Below are positions 30,838 through 43,569 of a stretch of DNA of 64,000 nt, one piece after another. The notes beneath the pieces were generated by a model, which saw nothing but the letters and a program-made list of their open reading frames with translations, was not told the DNA's origin and ran no database searches. Position 1 is the first letter of the stretch. Every line of letters begins with the position of its first letter. Made by a program: the position numbers and the translations under genes. Source of the stretch: Chrysaora quinquecirrha (lineage: Eukaryota; Cnidaria; Scyphozoa; Semaeostomeae; Pelagiidae); contig JACTAT010000039.1 of the NCBI GenBank assembly GCA_014526335.1, forward strand, positions 8,489,220 through 8,553,219, in the 5' to 3' direction.

Positions 30838-33497
30838 TTAGTTACCGAAATTCATTTTTGACCATAAATCCTCAGTATCTGGTCGCTCTTCTCTTCCTGC
30901 AAACTCACCTTTTTTAGTCTCTAATATTATATTTTTCCAACTTGGTTTTTTGTAGCAATATTTTGGCTGGTACTTAAATTCTTCTTTAAAAACATTCCAA
31001 TTATAGACAGGATCTCTTTCACAGTATTCAGAAAGGTCCTCGCGTTTAAATGCATCATATTTTTTGGTTCGTTTTTTGGCCCAGAATTCTTCCATTTCTT
31101 CTGGGTAAGTACCATGAACTGCAATATGATTTGCACATATATCCTCAAGCTCAAGAAAATACTCTCTCATTTGAAATGCAGCTGGAGTGTGATGAATTCT
31201 CGGATCATGCATATAGATCTTTGAGGCATCAAGATTTAGGTCCTGAATCCAAGTTGCTATTTGTTGATCTCCAAATACATGACAACGCATCTTAAATGGA
31301 TTCTGTGACAGGAACTTCATGACAAGATCCCGTGTAAACATTGTTATCCCTTCATCAATGTAAACAGTATTTTCAACATCACAATGGATTGTTCCCCATT
31401 GAGTGTTTTCTTTGGGGAAGTACTTCAAGTCATGCAGTAAACGATGCAAGCATAGCATGATATCATCATCAACTCGAAGGAGATACTGAAAACGATAGTT
31501 CGCTACAGCCCATTGTATTTGATATAGAAATCTGTATCCAAACTTTACACCAACATCGATTGGCTGGAATACCATGTCTTTATAAACCCTGTTTTCATGC
31601 AGTAATTCATTTTTGATTCCAGATAGTTTTGTAGAATTAAGAATATCAGTAAAAAAGAGGCACTTTACCTGAAAGAAAGATTCAAAGACCCTAATTGATT
31701 GTATTTTTGGTATTTTGGGAAAGGCAGGTTATACAATACAGTAGTGTCCCTCATATAAGAAACACAAATTTAAGAAACACAGACCCTGATTTTCAAAATA
31801 ATACCCCATGTTATAAGAAACAGGTACAGGTCTGAAAATTACTTGTTTCTTATACAAAAGTTGTGTATTTACTAAAACCTTTAACATAACAAAACATAAA
31901 AACATAATAAAACATATAAAAGCTGTACAGCTCTCTTTGCTTTTGTCAAATACAAATACATCCAAAGTAATATGTTTTGTACCACAAGCATAGAGCCAGC
32001 ATCAGAGTAGCTGATGGATGGTACATGATTTTTCTTATAAGAAACTTTACCCTGATTTGAAGTTTATATCTCTTTCTAAAAGAAACGCATCAGACCTGAA
32101 ATTTAAAAGGCTGTTTCTTATATGCGGGACACTACTGTATGCAATACCTATTCCCACTCATATTTGCATCCCTAAGTTTACATTTTGCAGAAGTATCAAA
32201 GAAAAATTTAAGATTTTCCATATTTTTGCATTTGAGTTTGTTAAACAGTGAAAATTTGCATTTAATTTGTTAATTGAGGAAGTGAAACATTTGGTTCTGT
32301 ATATCAGGTTTGTGAAGAAAACCAGAAGCAACTTGGAATGAAAATTTTTTAGTCTGATGCTCCTCAGGGCACTTTATTCCCAGATTCTGGATTCTGTAAG
32401 CATGTTTGGAGATAGTTCCGATTTCTTTTCAATCCTGGGGCATTTGATAAAGTTTGATGGGGGGGTATGAAAGGTCCTAATTGGAATGGAAATTGGAAAT
32501 TAAAGAAAAATCAAGACAAAACTCTGTTTTCAAATTTCCTGCATAATTTGAATAAGCCCTTGAAAGATTTGTGTTAAAAAAGAAGGGGCATTTGTAACTT
32601 AATTCTTGTTTTTACGGAGGCTTCTATTTAAGGGTGTCACTGTACCTTTTTGCTGTCACATTCTTCCCACCAAGTGGCTCTTATGGCATCTCTTCTTTTA
32701 CGTTTCTTTGCTGATGAAGACACAATCAAAAGCAACTGAATATCTTTTGGGTTTTCAAAATCTTCATAAACCTCACTGTATAGTATTCTTTTATCAGAAA
32801 CAAACCTCCCAGTTGGGTTTTTCACTTTCTTGGATATCTCCTTCTTCAATTTACCCATTCCAGAAAATTGAACCAAAGCTCTTTCTTTCAGTGACTCTTT
32901 CCTAACTCTTCTTGGTTTGATGATTTCATTTAGAACCATATCTCCAACATCATTGCCTTTCTGTTGCTTTCTTCTTTTACTTCTATTTTTATAATATATA
33001 TTGCCTTCTCCATATTTGATTTCTAAATCCTTTATTACACGATCTTCATCTGATGTTTTATCATCTGAATCATCAACAATATCTTCACTATCATTTAATT
33101 CTCCTTTATGTCTATTATTTTCATTTTTAATGTCTTCTTCAGACCATCCAATTTTACCACCATTTTCACTTTGTCCATCACTTTTATTTTCTAAATTGTT
33201 TTTTAATTTATCATAAGTCCCATTGTCCTCATTGTCTTCATCATCCTTTCCAACCTCAACTGCTTTCAATTCTTCTTTTGTAAGACTGAACTCTGGACTC
33301 TCTAGCAATTTTGAAATTTTTTTATAGTCGTAAGGACTTCTTGTTTTTGAGGTATACTGCATGAAAAAGCACAAAATAACTAGAATTTGGAAAATGATAA
33401 GTAGAGCAGTAAGCCGTCTTGCAGATGCCAATGCTGCCATAACTAACAGTTCCAATCCAATAACCACACTATCAGGATTGCCATAAATATTTGGCAT
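30838..33497 (-). CDS. GT31-family glycosyltransferase (beta-1,3-galactosyltransferase-like), two exons
   Basis: Exon 1 is 33497-32646 (284 codons) and exon 2 is 31668-30838 (276 codons plus stop), joined phase 0 with GT-AG; 560 residues. The family transfers galactose or N-acetylhexosamine in beta-1,3 linkage in the Golgi. Seen: a short N-terminal tail and a hydrophobic anchor at about residues 28-48 (LTALLIIFQILVILCFF), so a type II protein. Residues ~65-200 form an acidic, low-complexity stem. The catalytic domain starts LLLIVSSSAKKRKRRDAIRA and carries YLLRVDDDIMLCLHRLLHDL, whose DDD fits the metal-binding DxD motif, and a FGDQQIATWI segment where many relatives have EDVYVG. Methionine 20 is an alternative start. 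Acceptor and linkage cannot be told. Domain call is strong, exact orthologue unknown. Confidence 0.88.
31739..32137. mobile_element. Tigger/pogo-like MITE (399 bp) in the GT31 intron
   Basis: CAGTAGTGTCCCTCATATAA, then GAAAC, at the left; GTTTCTTATATGCGGGACAC, then TACTG, at the right; TA on both sides. Internal ATAAGAAAC words repeat near the ends. It is a different family from the 11733 and 14376 elements but has the same TA/CAGT hallmarks. Confidence 0.88.
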
Positions 33498-35648
33498 TGA
33501 ACTCTTTGCTATGTATACTCGTTAGTCGTTGCTACCTAAGTCAAATAGTCAAGTAAATATGGTTTATAACCTTGAAAGTTTCAAATCTTCCATTACCAGA
33601 TGCCATTCTTATCTGGATTGGCCTAGAGTAGAAAAAGAATTTTCAACAATTAAAATGTAGCAAACTTTATTCTAGTTTACCGTAAACGCTGTCCTCTACT
33701 AAATGCCACACTTCCAGCTGATCTTCTGTAATAAATGCCACCCTCTTATAAACGCCGGCCGCTATTAAACACCGCATTCTGGATAAGGGAGTTTATTCGA
33801 AATAAGTGAAAGCTACGAAAGTTTTCACATCATAGATGAGGACTCTTAGTGATATTGACATTGTTTTACACTTTATTTATTCCACAACATCAACACTTCT
33901 TCAGTGAACTTTACATATTTCACACAATATTTTGTTTTTTGGAAGGAAAACATTGTTTAAAGTCAGTTTATCTTTTTTCTCATATCTCATTTTGCAATAA
34001 ACGCCGCCGTCTGATAAACGCCGCCCTATATTAAACGCCGCATGCAAAAGCTTGATTTTGTAATAATCGCCACGGCATTTATTAGAGGAAATACGGCAAA
34101 TGTTATACACACATTTTTTTATCAGGAAGTTCGGCTCAGGGTCAGTACTGAAAATTCCTTAACTGATGGTGAAAATTGAGTACTCAATGTTCCTTAGCAA
34201 TTCCTTAACTTCTTACTTTGTGATTCTTAAAAACAACCAATGGTCAAGGAAATATAGGTCATAAAGGTTTCAGAAGACTAGTAGAAATGAACACTGATTG
34301 AAAACCATTGGCGATAAGTATTGCTTGCTTTGTTAATTCAAAATGTCATTTTTTTTATCGAAATGCTAAGTTAAAGAAAAAGTCAGATTCCTTAGTAGTC
34401 TCGGTCCAGTACTAGAAATTCCTTAAGTTTTTGCCAGCCCGAGTACTACCTTCCTTAAAAAGCACTTCCTTACAAAAAAAAAAATGCGTGTAGTTATTTT
34501 CCAGCCATTGCTACTGGCTGATGTTTATTGTTGATGAAGCTATAAATTTTAGACTATTTCACCCTGCAGTTTCATTTTGAAATGCTTCTACATACCTAAA
34601 AAAGGGCCGCCTTTTTGTTTGTTGCGCGTTGTTTGGTAGGTTAGGCAAAAGCCAAGCCTCCAACAAGATCAGCGCTGCTGGGGCTAGGCCCATTCTGTTT
34701 GCTAGGCCCATGGCTAGGCCCAACATAAAGGCAGTCTATTTGCTGTTCATTTCCATTTCGGACCAACAATAGGATAGAAATATCCAAAAAAATCAAAACT
34801 ATAACAACCCTGAAATCAAAACAAGAAGTTCATGTAATAAAAATGTGAAGATAAAACAGTTATACTCACTATCTGTTGATGAGGAAACAAAACAAAACGA
34901 AACGCTGAGAGCAGCAACTTTGAGAATGGGCTGGTGACGGGTCTGCTTGATTTCGAGGCCGGCAACTTTTGCAAAAGGATGATGTTTTGATGTTTGTATA
35001 ATTGTGAATTGTGGCAATTGTGGCAAGCATGAAACCGCTGAAAGTTGATTGGCGCAAAAACAATGACTATTGTTAAAAATGAAATACTCGGTTCTAATCG
35101 GGGGATTCTAATGAAATACTCCATTCTGATCTGATTGGGACTGATTTTTCTACACTATTAGAAATTTTAGTCCTTTTTGAATTCTCTGCCTTTGCGGAGG
35201 TTCGAGTCCCCTATACCGCACAACAATATTCAAGAAAGGTTACAATTTGGTAAAAAATATATGCAATTTTGGTACCGCTATGTGCCCCCTGCCAATATGG
35301 GTGGGCTTTTAGCCTTGAAATTCTCTGAACATGGGTATGATTTGAACCAAAACCCCATACAACAGGGTGGGAAATTGAAGACAGCTAAAACGTTTTGCTT
35401 TACTTGCATCCGAATAGTGTTATTTCCCTTTTAAAGATGTTCCCAGTTCAATAATACTTATGAAATAGTGACACAGAAGTTTTCAAGAAGTATCAAACTT
35501 TTTGAAGATAGTATATGGACCAAATAGCAGACCTATACAACTGAATAGATTTTAAATGTTTCTAATTTCTTTCCATGACAAGTTCTTCAAAACAAACTGC
35601 TAGATCAAATTCCACGAATAAAACTCCATACAACAATTATTCTTCACT
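33498..35648. other. Intergenic region between the GT31 gene and COX7C
   Basis: It should hold the promoter of the minus-strand GT31 gene. It contains an inverted-repeat element at 33676-34100 and TTCCTTAA-rich sequence at 34150-34470. ORFs at 34799-35124 and 35177-35434 have no recognisable domain and are not called. Confidence 0.5.
33676..34100. mobile_element. Inverted-repeat MITE, family I
   Basis: TTTACCGTAAACGCTGTCCT, then CTACTAAATGCC, pairs imperfectly with GGCATTTATTAGAGGAAATA, then CGGCAAA. Subterminal AATAAACGCCGCC/AATAAATGCCACC words repeat several times in both halves. No coding capacity. Confidence 0.7.
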
Positions 35649-36494
35649 TTATGCACTTTCTTTCTTGTACATTTGAAATCTAACAGCAATGAATGGAATA
35701 GCAAAACCCAATCCAAGAAAACCAACCATCGTTGCTAGAAATCTTGGTTTGTTGGTTGTCTGGAACGGCATATTCTGAAAAGAAATAGAAATTATTTAGC
35801 TATTAAAAGCTACAAGACAGATTGGATTGGATGACAAATTCATTGTCAAAAATTGATAAGGGGCCATCGACTTTCGATTTTCGTATTTTTTAACGGCTTT
35901 TGGCCGTTATGGGGGGAGGGGGTTTTACCCTAGCCCGTTAAGAAAATTAAATTCAACTAAACCTTATTGAAAAAGTCTTGAATTCTCCGATTTTACCTGT
36001 AACTTGACGATATTGCCCTTTTAGGCCATAAAACACCCTTGATTCTAGGCCTAACCTACTTTAGGCCAGTCGGAAAAATTTGGCATATGGCCGTTAAGGG
36101 GGAGGGGGGGGGGTTCCGATCTTAACGGCCAAATGCCGCTAAAAAATATGAAAATCGAAAGTCGATGGCCCCTAATGATAAAGGTGAAGTGAAATGGTAT
36201 GAAATAGCAAAGGAAAAAATGCTAAACCCGTGCAAAGTTAGTTGTCCAAATCAGTATTATAATGGTCTCCATTTTAAAAGCAGTTGTATGGCCTAAAAAA
36301 CTGGCAAACACGAGAATAGAAGAGAATAGAATAGTGAGTTGGTTGGTCTGGGGGGGTGGCCTAGCCGCCTATCTGTTTTATCAACTTACATTTCCAGGAG
36401 CATTTTCTACTTCTCCTCGCACAGCTTGATTGATTGCTCTAGCTCTTGTTGCAGTCCTTCCAAGAAGGGAAACAGCTCTACCAACACCAGACAT
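35649..36494 (-). CDS. COX7C: Cytochrome c oxidase subunit 7C, mitochondrial
   Basis: Exon 1 is 36494-36390 (35 codons) and exon 2 is 35774-35649 (41 codons plus TAA); 76 residues. It is a small inner-membrane subunit of respiratory complex IV. Seen: an arginine-rich, acid-free N-terminal presequence (MSGVGRAVSLLGRTATRARA) fit for mitochondrial import. The conserved junction PGNNMPF corresponds to PGKNLPF of the family. A single membrane helix (RFLATMVGFLGLGFAIPFIA) then runs into VRFQMYKKESA. Introns split it exactly at the end of the presequence region. Both exons are too short to stand out as ORFs. The start ATG follows TTAACC. Length agrees with the ~63-residue vertebrate precursor plus a longer presequence. 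Confidence 0.93.
35860..36172. mobile_element. Inverted-repeat MITE, family G, in the COX7C intron
   Basis: GGGGCCATCGACTTTCGATT, then TTCGTATTTTTTAACGGC, at the left; GCCGCTAAAAAATATGAAAA, then TCGAAAGTCGATGGCCCC, at the right: arms of about 38 bp. The interior has two further inverted TTGGCCGTTA words and G-rich tracts. It fills half of the 615-bp intron. Confidence 0.88.
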
Positions 36495-39400
36495 GGTTAA
36501 AGTTATTCAGAAACAGAACGACACAGAATTCCGTCTTTCCTTCTTGCTTCTTCTTGATCAAAATCCAAAGGGAGAGCGTGTGGGAGGTCTGGGTCGAGTT
36601 TCGGACAATTTTGTATTCTTGGAAGGAGGTCGATGACAGATGGCGGCAGGTGAAGTGGAATTTTCCTTTTTTCGTCTTTTTTCAAAGTTTTATAGGCAGG
36701 TTTTTTGAAAGAATGGTTAAGAATTATTTGTTTTGCAATACGCGGGCCATGCGCTAGGTACCTTGCTACTGGCTTATTCAAAGTTTGCACCTAACGGCGA
36801 AAGGGGGCTGGCTGTGCTGCAGTACACTGTTTTTTTATGTACCCGAATGTCTCCAAAATTTAATTTTTTTTTGGATTTTTTTAACAATTTTTATAAAAAA
36901 TACATGAATGGTCAGTAAAGGCAAGTGAACCAAATTCATATGACGGAAAAATGAATAAAATGAAAAATAAATGATGAATAGTTGATCGCGTGCTGCTGTT
37001 AGAAATAAGGTAGAAGACTCTTCCACCTCAAGACCTAAGAAAAACAGATTGAGCATTTTATGTCGTCAGCTGATATTGCAATAATATTATTTTCCAGGCA
37101 GACAATTCAAATAAAAATCTTTTCTGGAATCTATCTAATCTATCAACTAGTCTATCGTGCATCCTGAAACCATTCGAATTGCTGACATTTCGATTAGCAA
37201 TAGGAGGAGCAGAAATTGCTTTGAGCACGCATGTCTATAGAACAGACATCGTTAATGGCTTTATATTTTCCTGATAGTTTTCCTTGTTTGGGGCAAAAAG
37301 TTATTGAAAAACAGGGCAGAGAAAGTTTTTACCCGAAACCCAACAGTGTGTGCTATTTCTTCACGACATACGATGCGGGGTGAATTGCTAGGGGCTTCGC
37401 TTTTTATCATCGAAACAAATGATTTAGCAATAGGGCCAGTCCGGGGGTGTTTTGCGTTTACATTATTTCATTCGGTTATCTTGAAAGTAAAGTTGTTTAG
37501 TAAAGTAATGAAATTTGTTTCTCAATCGGAGTGGTCGCGTTTTGGTTGTCCGGTTGGCGATTGAAAGTTAACGGTAACACTAACAGAAGCAAACAAGAGC
37601 TGTAGCGCGGTTATTTAGCCCCCTATTACTGAAGTTCATTATCTCTTATTGGACATTTGATATTCAGAGCTATTAAGGTACTGATGCTGTCATAGCTAAA
37701 TGTAAGCATCCAGCTCTGCCAGCTACAGTATCAAATTGACCTAATAAGCGGGCCAGAATTGCAACACAACACGGTTACAGACACGTGTGTAGTAGTTCTA
37801 AAAGAGCGTCGTGTGCTCCCAGCTACAACGTTAAAATATCCAAAAATGCTCCCTTTATCCTGCCCCTGTCGTGCGCATGCAGAAAAACAGATCTCGTTTG
37901 AACTTTACCCACGCAATTATTTCAATATTGGTACTGCATTTTCCAGGTAAAATGATTGCACGAATTTTGCATTCTAGTCTTCCCTGATTGCTGATTCCAC
38001 ATAAATTTGTCATGAATGGCGAACACTAGGATAGGGTTTTCTTTACAGTCCAGAGTCCATGAAAGAGGTTTAACCAAAGATAATTGTTTAACAAAGCACA
38101 AGTTGCATTTAAACCTCCTAGAAGTAACCCTAGTGCATGATTCGAGTGCCCTTAATTAAGAACTTCTTTGGATATCAGGCAAACACCAGGCTGTACTTTT
38201 TGGGTATTACTGTATGCTTGAAACGAATTGTGACTTTAAATGTATGAGAATTCTTCACAAAAATAATTATTGCTCTTGCAAAATACACACTTTTTTTTAT
38301 AAGAATACCTTATTTTTTGCCGAGCCTCGATTATTCTTAAGCTTATTCGATTTTGAGCCTGAAAATATTCTTAAATTATTCTTAATCATCAATGTTGAAA
38401 ATTGGCCTGAAGATCAAGAGAAATAAGTCAAATTCTCATGGTGCCATAGATGGATGGCTGACATTAATAAAAAGAGGTACTGTATCAAAGAGTCAGACAG
38501 GATGTATGCATTTCAAAACAAATACAGTAGCCTGACAATCACACTTATTGTACAGTGTAAAAAACGCAGAGAAATAAAAATGATCCTCGTCAAGCTTGAG
38601 CCTCAGATTATTCTTAAATAATTCTTAAATTTCAGCAATTTTAGCCTGAATATTCTTATAGACTGTATTCTTATAAAAAAAAAGTGTGTAGAGTAAATTT
38701 TAAACAGTTTTGTTGTCAATGAAAACATTTAAAGGGCGTTTCCCACGTTTTCCAGGCTTCTGAAGGGCGTGGTCACTTTAAATTTTTCCTGGGGGCTACG
38801 CCCCAACCCACTCAGTTGCCCCTCTTCAAACCTTTGCCCCCTTGCCCTCCATGCGTGCAGGCATCCTGGTCATGCCATTGCCCTGTCATTTTTTATTTTA
38901 GAGAAAACAATAATGAAAACAACGAAATGCAAAAACTCTAAAACATCTTGTTTTTTGTACTGGAAGGTACACAAGGGTCTGAGTTTATTTGCTTTATTTT
39001 AGTATTGAGTCAATTCATTCATAAGCTATGGAATCTTACTGACGCAAACTATATGAAAATAATATGACATAATAACATCACTATTTTAAGATTAAATACC
39101 TTTATAATCCAAATCTTTATGCAACTTCTTTAGTAAATTATTACACCTTCGAAATAAAAGAACTCGAATAATGAAATAAGTAAATATATAATGATAGGAT
39201 ATCATGTTGATTGGCTGAACATTCTACATGTTTCAGATCGTGGAATATTTTTAGGAATTCCAAAATAAGAAATGCTATTTTTGGACTTTGCTGTTAGTCA
39301 TTTATTCGATGTAGCATTGAGTTGTGTTTGGAGAGCTCACTTTATGAGATTATCATTTCCATTTATGAAAAGTAAAAGGAATGAATATGTTGAACTCATT

Positions 39401-41269
39401 ACAAGAATTTCTTTGAAAAATTCATATTTAGATCCATTTGGCTGAACAGAAAATGAATGGCATGTGGTTGAAAAGACGTTCCACGCGTCTTGCCCCCAAG
39501 TGACTAGCGACGAGCCTTATCATTTTATTTATGTTACTGTGCATTTGCTCCAAAAATCCATCCATCCACTCCTACTGTCTTTGGCCCTTTGAAGACTTGA
39601 TCCCCTTTGGAAGAACCTATGCGTACTATTTCATTGCTAAAGGTTATATACATTATGGCACTAACTGCTTCAGACGTTTAGCTTCTTTTTCTATCTATCT
39701 ATCTGTCTCATAACATGGACCTACTTATTTGTATTGTGTACAGTGGTTAGTGTGTTACTAAAAGGAAAAAAGTTAAACAGTACTCTAAGGAAGAAATTAA
39801 GTATTTCAGCAGTGCAACCCAATGAAGGGAGTTAAATTGGGTAAGAAAGTAGGTCGATTTTTGTAGTGGTACACGTTCTCACAGCTTTATGTTATATTAT
39901 AACCATATAAAAAATGGGCTCTCATATCCTTAGCCTCAAGATACTCGCGACTCATCTTGCATCATTTTATTGGCTGATTATATGACCATGGTGTCGTCAT
40001 ACAAAGCCTACCATTTCTTATATTAGTGAATACCTGTAAAAAACCTGGTGCAAAATTAGAAGTGCCTGCCTTAACATCGATGGCCCAAACTACTATACAT
40101 TTGAATTTGATATCATTAAACGGATGCGCAATTTACCATAAGTGTCCTGAAGACAAACGGGTTGAAACCTCTCATATAATCGACCCGTAACACACCTCAC
40201 ACGTTGCGCTACGCTACGTGCTAGTCCACTTCAGCTGCAAATCAGGTGCATATCTGCATCACCTTTACATGTTATATCTTTCTTATCGTTAGGGGTAAAA
40301 CATATTCATTCTCTAAGAACCTCTGGGACATTAATAGCCCCCAGCCTAACCTAGCCCCAGACTAACCTCTGGGACATGAATTCCACCAGACCAACATTCT
40401 GGAAATAGCTCCCCAATTATCCAAAACCGAAAACCTAGGGTAGCTACTCATTTATTGATGTTGGGAATATCGACAGCTGAGTTGACTGTGGGATTGTGGG
40501 TGGTGATCCACAGTCCGGATGAGACATGAACTCAAAAACTATCACTAATGAGCTGAACGCCTAAACCACTCAAACAGTGCTGTTTCTTTTGTATAAACAA
40601 CCTGCCCCCCCCCCAAGCGTACCTAATCTCTATTGCCAGCTTATCCACTCTCCCGTTCCAAACACTGTCTCACTTGCACATTACTACATTTTAGCCTTTT
40701 TCTTGGCTGCTTAAACTGCACAGTCGTTTTTCTAAATTTATAGAAAAGGATGAATTTTTAGAATGATTTCATGACGATCATAACCTTTTAATGCTCTCGT
40801 TTTTCAAATAGTCAGTTATACTATATCATTATTATGTATAACTAGCATTCCTTAGACATATCACTTTTCTTTCAAAAACAAATTTTTCTTAAAGAACGTT
40901 ACAAATTGGAACGATTGCCAAATTCAGATAAAGTATGAGGAAATTTGACGAGGAGATATGCTTCGGCTTCGTTACACAATAAGACCCTGTGACACCCCTG
41001 TTTCAAGCACGAACATTATCACGTCGTGTGGTGAATCATACATTGCACGGGGGCTGGTACAAACGACACTAAATTCCAGACCAACCATATAAGGTAACGC
41101 AAATATCCTGTTTCGCGCGTGCTCCAAAACCACTTTCTTTCATCTGTGCGGTAAATCCAAGAGCAAACTGAAGCGTGGGCCCCCGTCAAGCAAGTGGCTA
41201 TATGTGTAATCCAGGGGGTATGCCATGTAAATGTTTTATGAACTTTTAGACTGGTTCTCCTCCCTTTCT
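36495..41269. other. Intergenic region upstream of COX7C, no gene found
   Basis: It includes the COX7C promoter side near 36500-36700. ORFs of 60-103 codons (for example 36446-36757) show no family signature, and several overlap each other in different frames. A MITE lies at 38284-38690, a fragment of the SINE-like family 2 tail at about 38006-38045 (minus), and a C10 run near 40607. Otherwise nothing recognised. Confidence 0.55.
38284..38690. mobile_element. MITE family J copy 1 (407 bp)
   Basis: TACACACTTTTTTTTATAAG, then AATAC, at the left; GTATTCTTATAAAAAAAAAG, then TGTGTA, at the right: nearly perfect 25-bp inverted ends. Subterminal AATTATTCTTAA words occur on both sides. A relative is at 46575-46935. 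Confidence 0.85.
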
Positions 41270-41449
41270 GCTAGACATAAATAGCTCGCCACTTGTCACT
41301 GACGGCAGAAGAACGAAACTGACTTCACGCAAAGTGGTCACGTCAAGAGTGTACCTATCTGTTATCTCTGAGATCAACTGAAAACAGTCTAGTCTTTTTC
41401 AGAAGATGAAACACCCTCAACGTCAAATGTTACTGCAAGTAAATGTAAG
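41270..41449 (+). promoter_or_regulatory. Possible core promoter and short first exon
   Basis: ACATAAATAGC at 41275-41285 is TATA-like. About 120 bp downstream an ATG (41406) opens 13 codons that end at a good donor, AAT|GTAAGT. No later exon can be matched because the 42972 gap follows. It could equally be chance. Not assigned to RPF1. Confidence 0.2.
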
Positions 41450-42971
41450 TCATTCTCTATATTGTTACATTAGCATGATACCTTACAATATATTTGTATT
41501 TATTATGCAAAGGTGTGCTTTTTCTCCAATTTTATGCTATAGCTATAGCTAGAGAGCCGGTTTATGTGACAGCCAAGGGCTTATTCAAAACTGTTGTCCT
41601 GGAACACGTGTTTAGGTAACGTACAGTTACAGCGCTTTTTTAGTATCAAGAGAGATTAATATGCACAAAATTATTTTATGAAGAGTTTTAACTTTTCCTT
41701 GAAACTAAAAATCAGACTTTTTAAGTAGAATCTCACTTGACGTTTGTTCAACTTCTTAAGCAAATTCTACGCACTTGTGATTTAATTCGATAATGATAAT
41801 TTTAACTGTCCCTGATACTTAAGAGATGAGCTAATAATGATTTTAAGCTGGTAATCCTACAAAGGTGGCTTGGTGTAATATTTAGCACACCTTTGGGTCT
41901 TTTTTGTATTTTCTAGCTTTACGATATATCTATATACATTTTCTCATTAGCAAATAGACTTATAATAAATAGACTACTTTATTCTAGCCAACTGGATCCC
42001 ATATTGAGGGGTCAGAAAAGTGTTGTTGTTGTCGATGTATGAAAACTTTTTGGCTTCGATTGCAGGGAGGGACTTGTAGAAATGTTATACGCTAATTGAC
42101 TAGGGGTTGTGATAAAACTTTGTTTGGAAGCAGTCACTACATAGGATTATTAACGCACAGTAGTTAATCCATGTGGCATGAAAAATTAGGTATCTTTTCA
42201 AGAAACCTGAATAGGTAAAAAATAAAAACGTACAAAGATTGCCATTTATAATTCTTTAAGATATTAGTTATATAGCTCTTTCCTGATTGAATTTTGATAT
42301 TTTCTCGATTTTCTCAGTCGCTATAGTCGCCTTTCAGGTGCATTCAGAAATTTGGTTTTTTTGAAAGAAACATGCGTTGTCAAAATAATATATCGTGCTT
42401 GAAATATTCATATTCTCTGGAGTTATTATTGATTCCCTTTCGTGATAGAATTGTCGTATTTTCTCTGGAATGACTATTTTTCTAGTTAAGCATCCAGCAG
42501 ATACAAAAATAATGGTTTTCTAAGTTGCTTAGATTAAAAATCTGCACGCGAACTTATTAAGAAACCTTCTACATGAAACAATAACTCTTCTTGCACTGCC
42601 CTTGAACTTTAAAGAACTTAAGCATGCAAAGAATGAGTGAAAATATAAACAGAACTCACGCTCGTTTTGCGTTTGATTTTTAGAGGTCTGGGTCGGCACA
42701 ACATTTTTCTGGTAAATGGCAGACATTTTGAATAAAGGAATCGTCCTTGCATGCAACGACCTGTAATTCGATTGCTTCTTGAGGAGCAGTGCAGTAAATG
42801 TTGCTTCAAATTCACATTTTATTGGAGTTTAAGTGAAAGAAAGGTTTTAAGTCCCAGCTTATCTGCTAAATGAATCATTTAATCAAGTATTTTCCTTCTG
42901 CGAGCTACTTGCATCTTGCTTCCTGAGTTTCTGCGGATATTTCCATGATTTTTTGCCGCAGATCCTTTTCT
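41450..42971. other. AT-rich sequence before the second gap
   Basis: No gene, RNA or repeat family recognised. The overlapping minus ORFs at 42529-42815 lack any signature. Confidence 0.45.
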
Positions 42972-43471
42972 NNNNNNNNNNNNNNNNNNNNNNNNNNNNN
43001 NNNNNNNNNNNNNNNNNNNNNNNNNNNNNNNNNNNNNNNNNNNNNNNNNNNNNNNNNNNNNNNNNNNNNNNNNNNNNNNNNNNNNNNNNNNNNNNNNNNN
43101 NNNNNNNNNNNNNNNNNNNNNNNNNNNNNNNNNNNNNNNNNNNNNNNNNNNNNNNNNNNNNNNNNNNNNNNNNNNNNNNNNNNNNNNNNNNNNNNNNNNN
43201 NNNNNNNNNNNNNNNNNNNNNNNNNNNNNNNNNNNNNNNNNNNNNNNNNNNNNNNNNNNNNNNNNNNNNNNNNNNNNNNNNNNNNNNNNNNNNNNNNNNN
43301 NNNNNNNNNNNNNNNNNNNNNNNNNNNNNNNNNNNNNNNNNNNNNNNNNNNNNNNNNNNNNNNNNNNNNNNNNNNNNNNNNNNNNNNNNNNNNNNNNNNN
43401 NNNNNNNNNNNNNNNNNNNNNNNNNNNNNNNNNNNNNNNNNNNNNNNNNNNNNNNNNNNNNNNNNNNNNNN
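42972..43471. other. Assembly gap, 500 N
   Basis: Exactly 500 N. The N-terminal exons of RPF1 are not visible upstream of 43570 and may lie here. Confidence 0.98.
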
Positions 43472-43569
43472 TATTGGGAGTCTACCCGATATTAAAATTT
43501 GTGAAGACTACGTGCCAATGATTTCCAAAATATGACCCTGATCATCTCTATTCCTCTTCATATTTGTAG

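Noticed and set aside
36430..36757. Plus-strand ORFs opposite COX7C exon 1
   Set aside because: They are antisense to the first COX7C exon and its promoter side and have no family signature.
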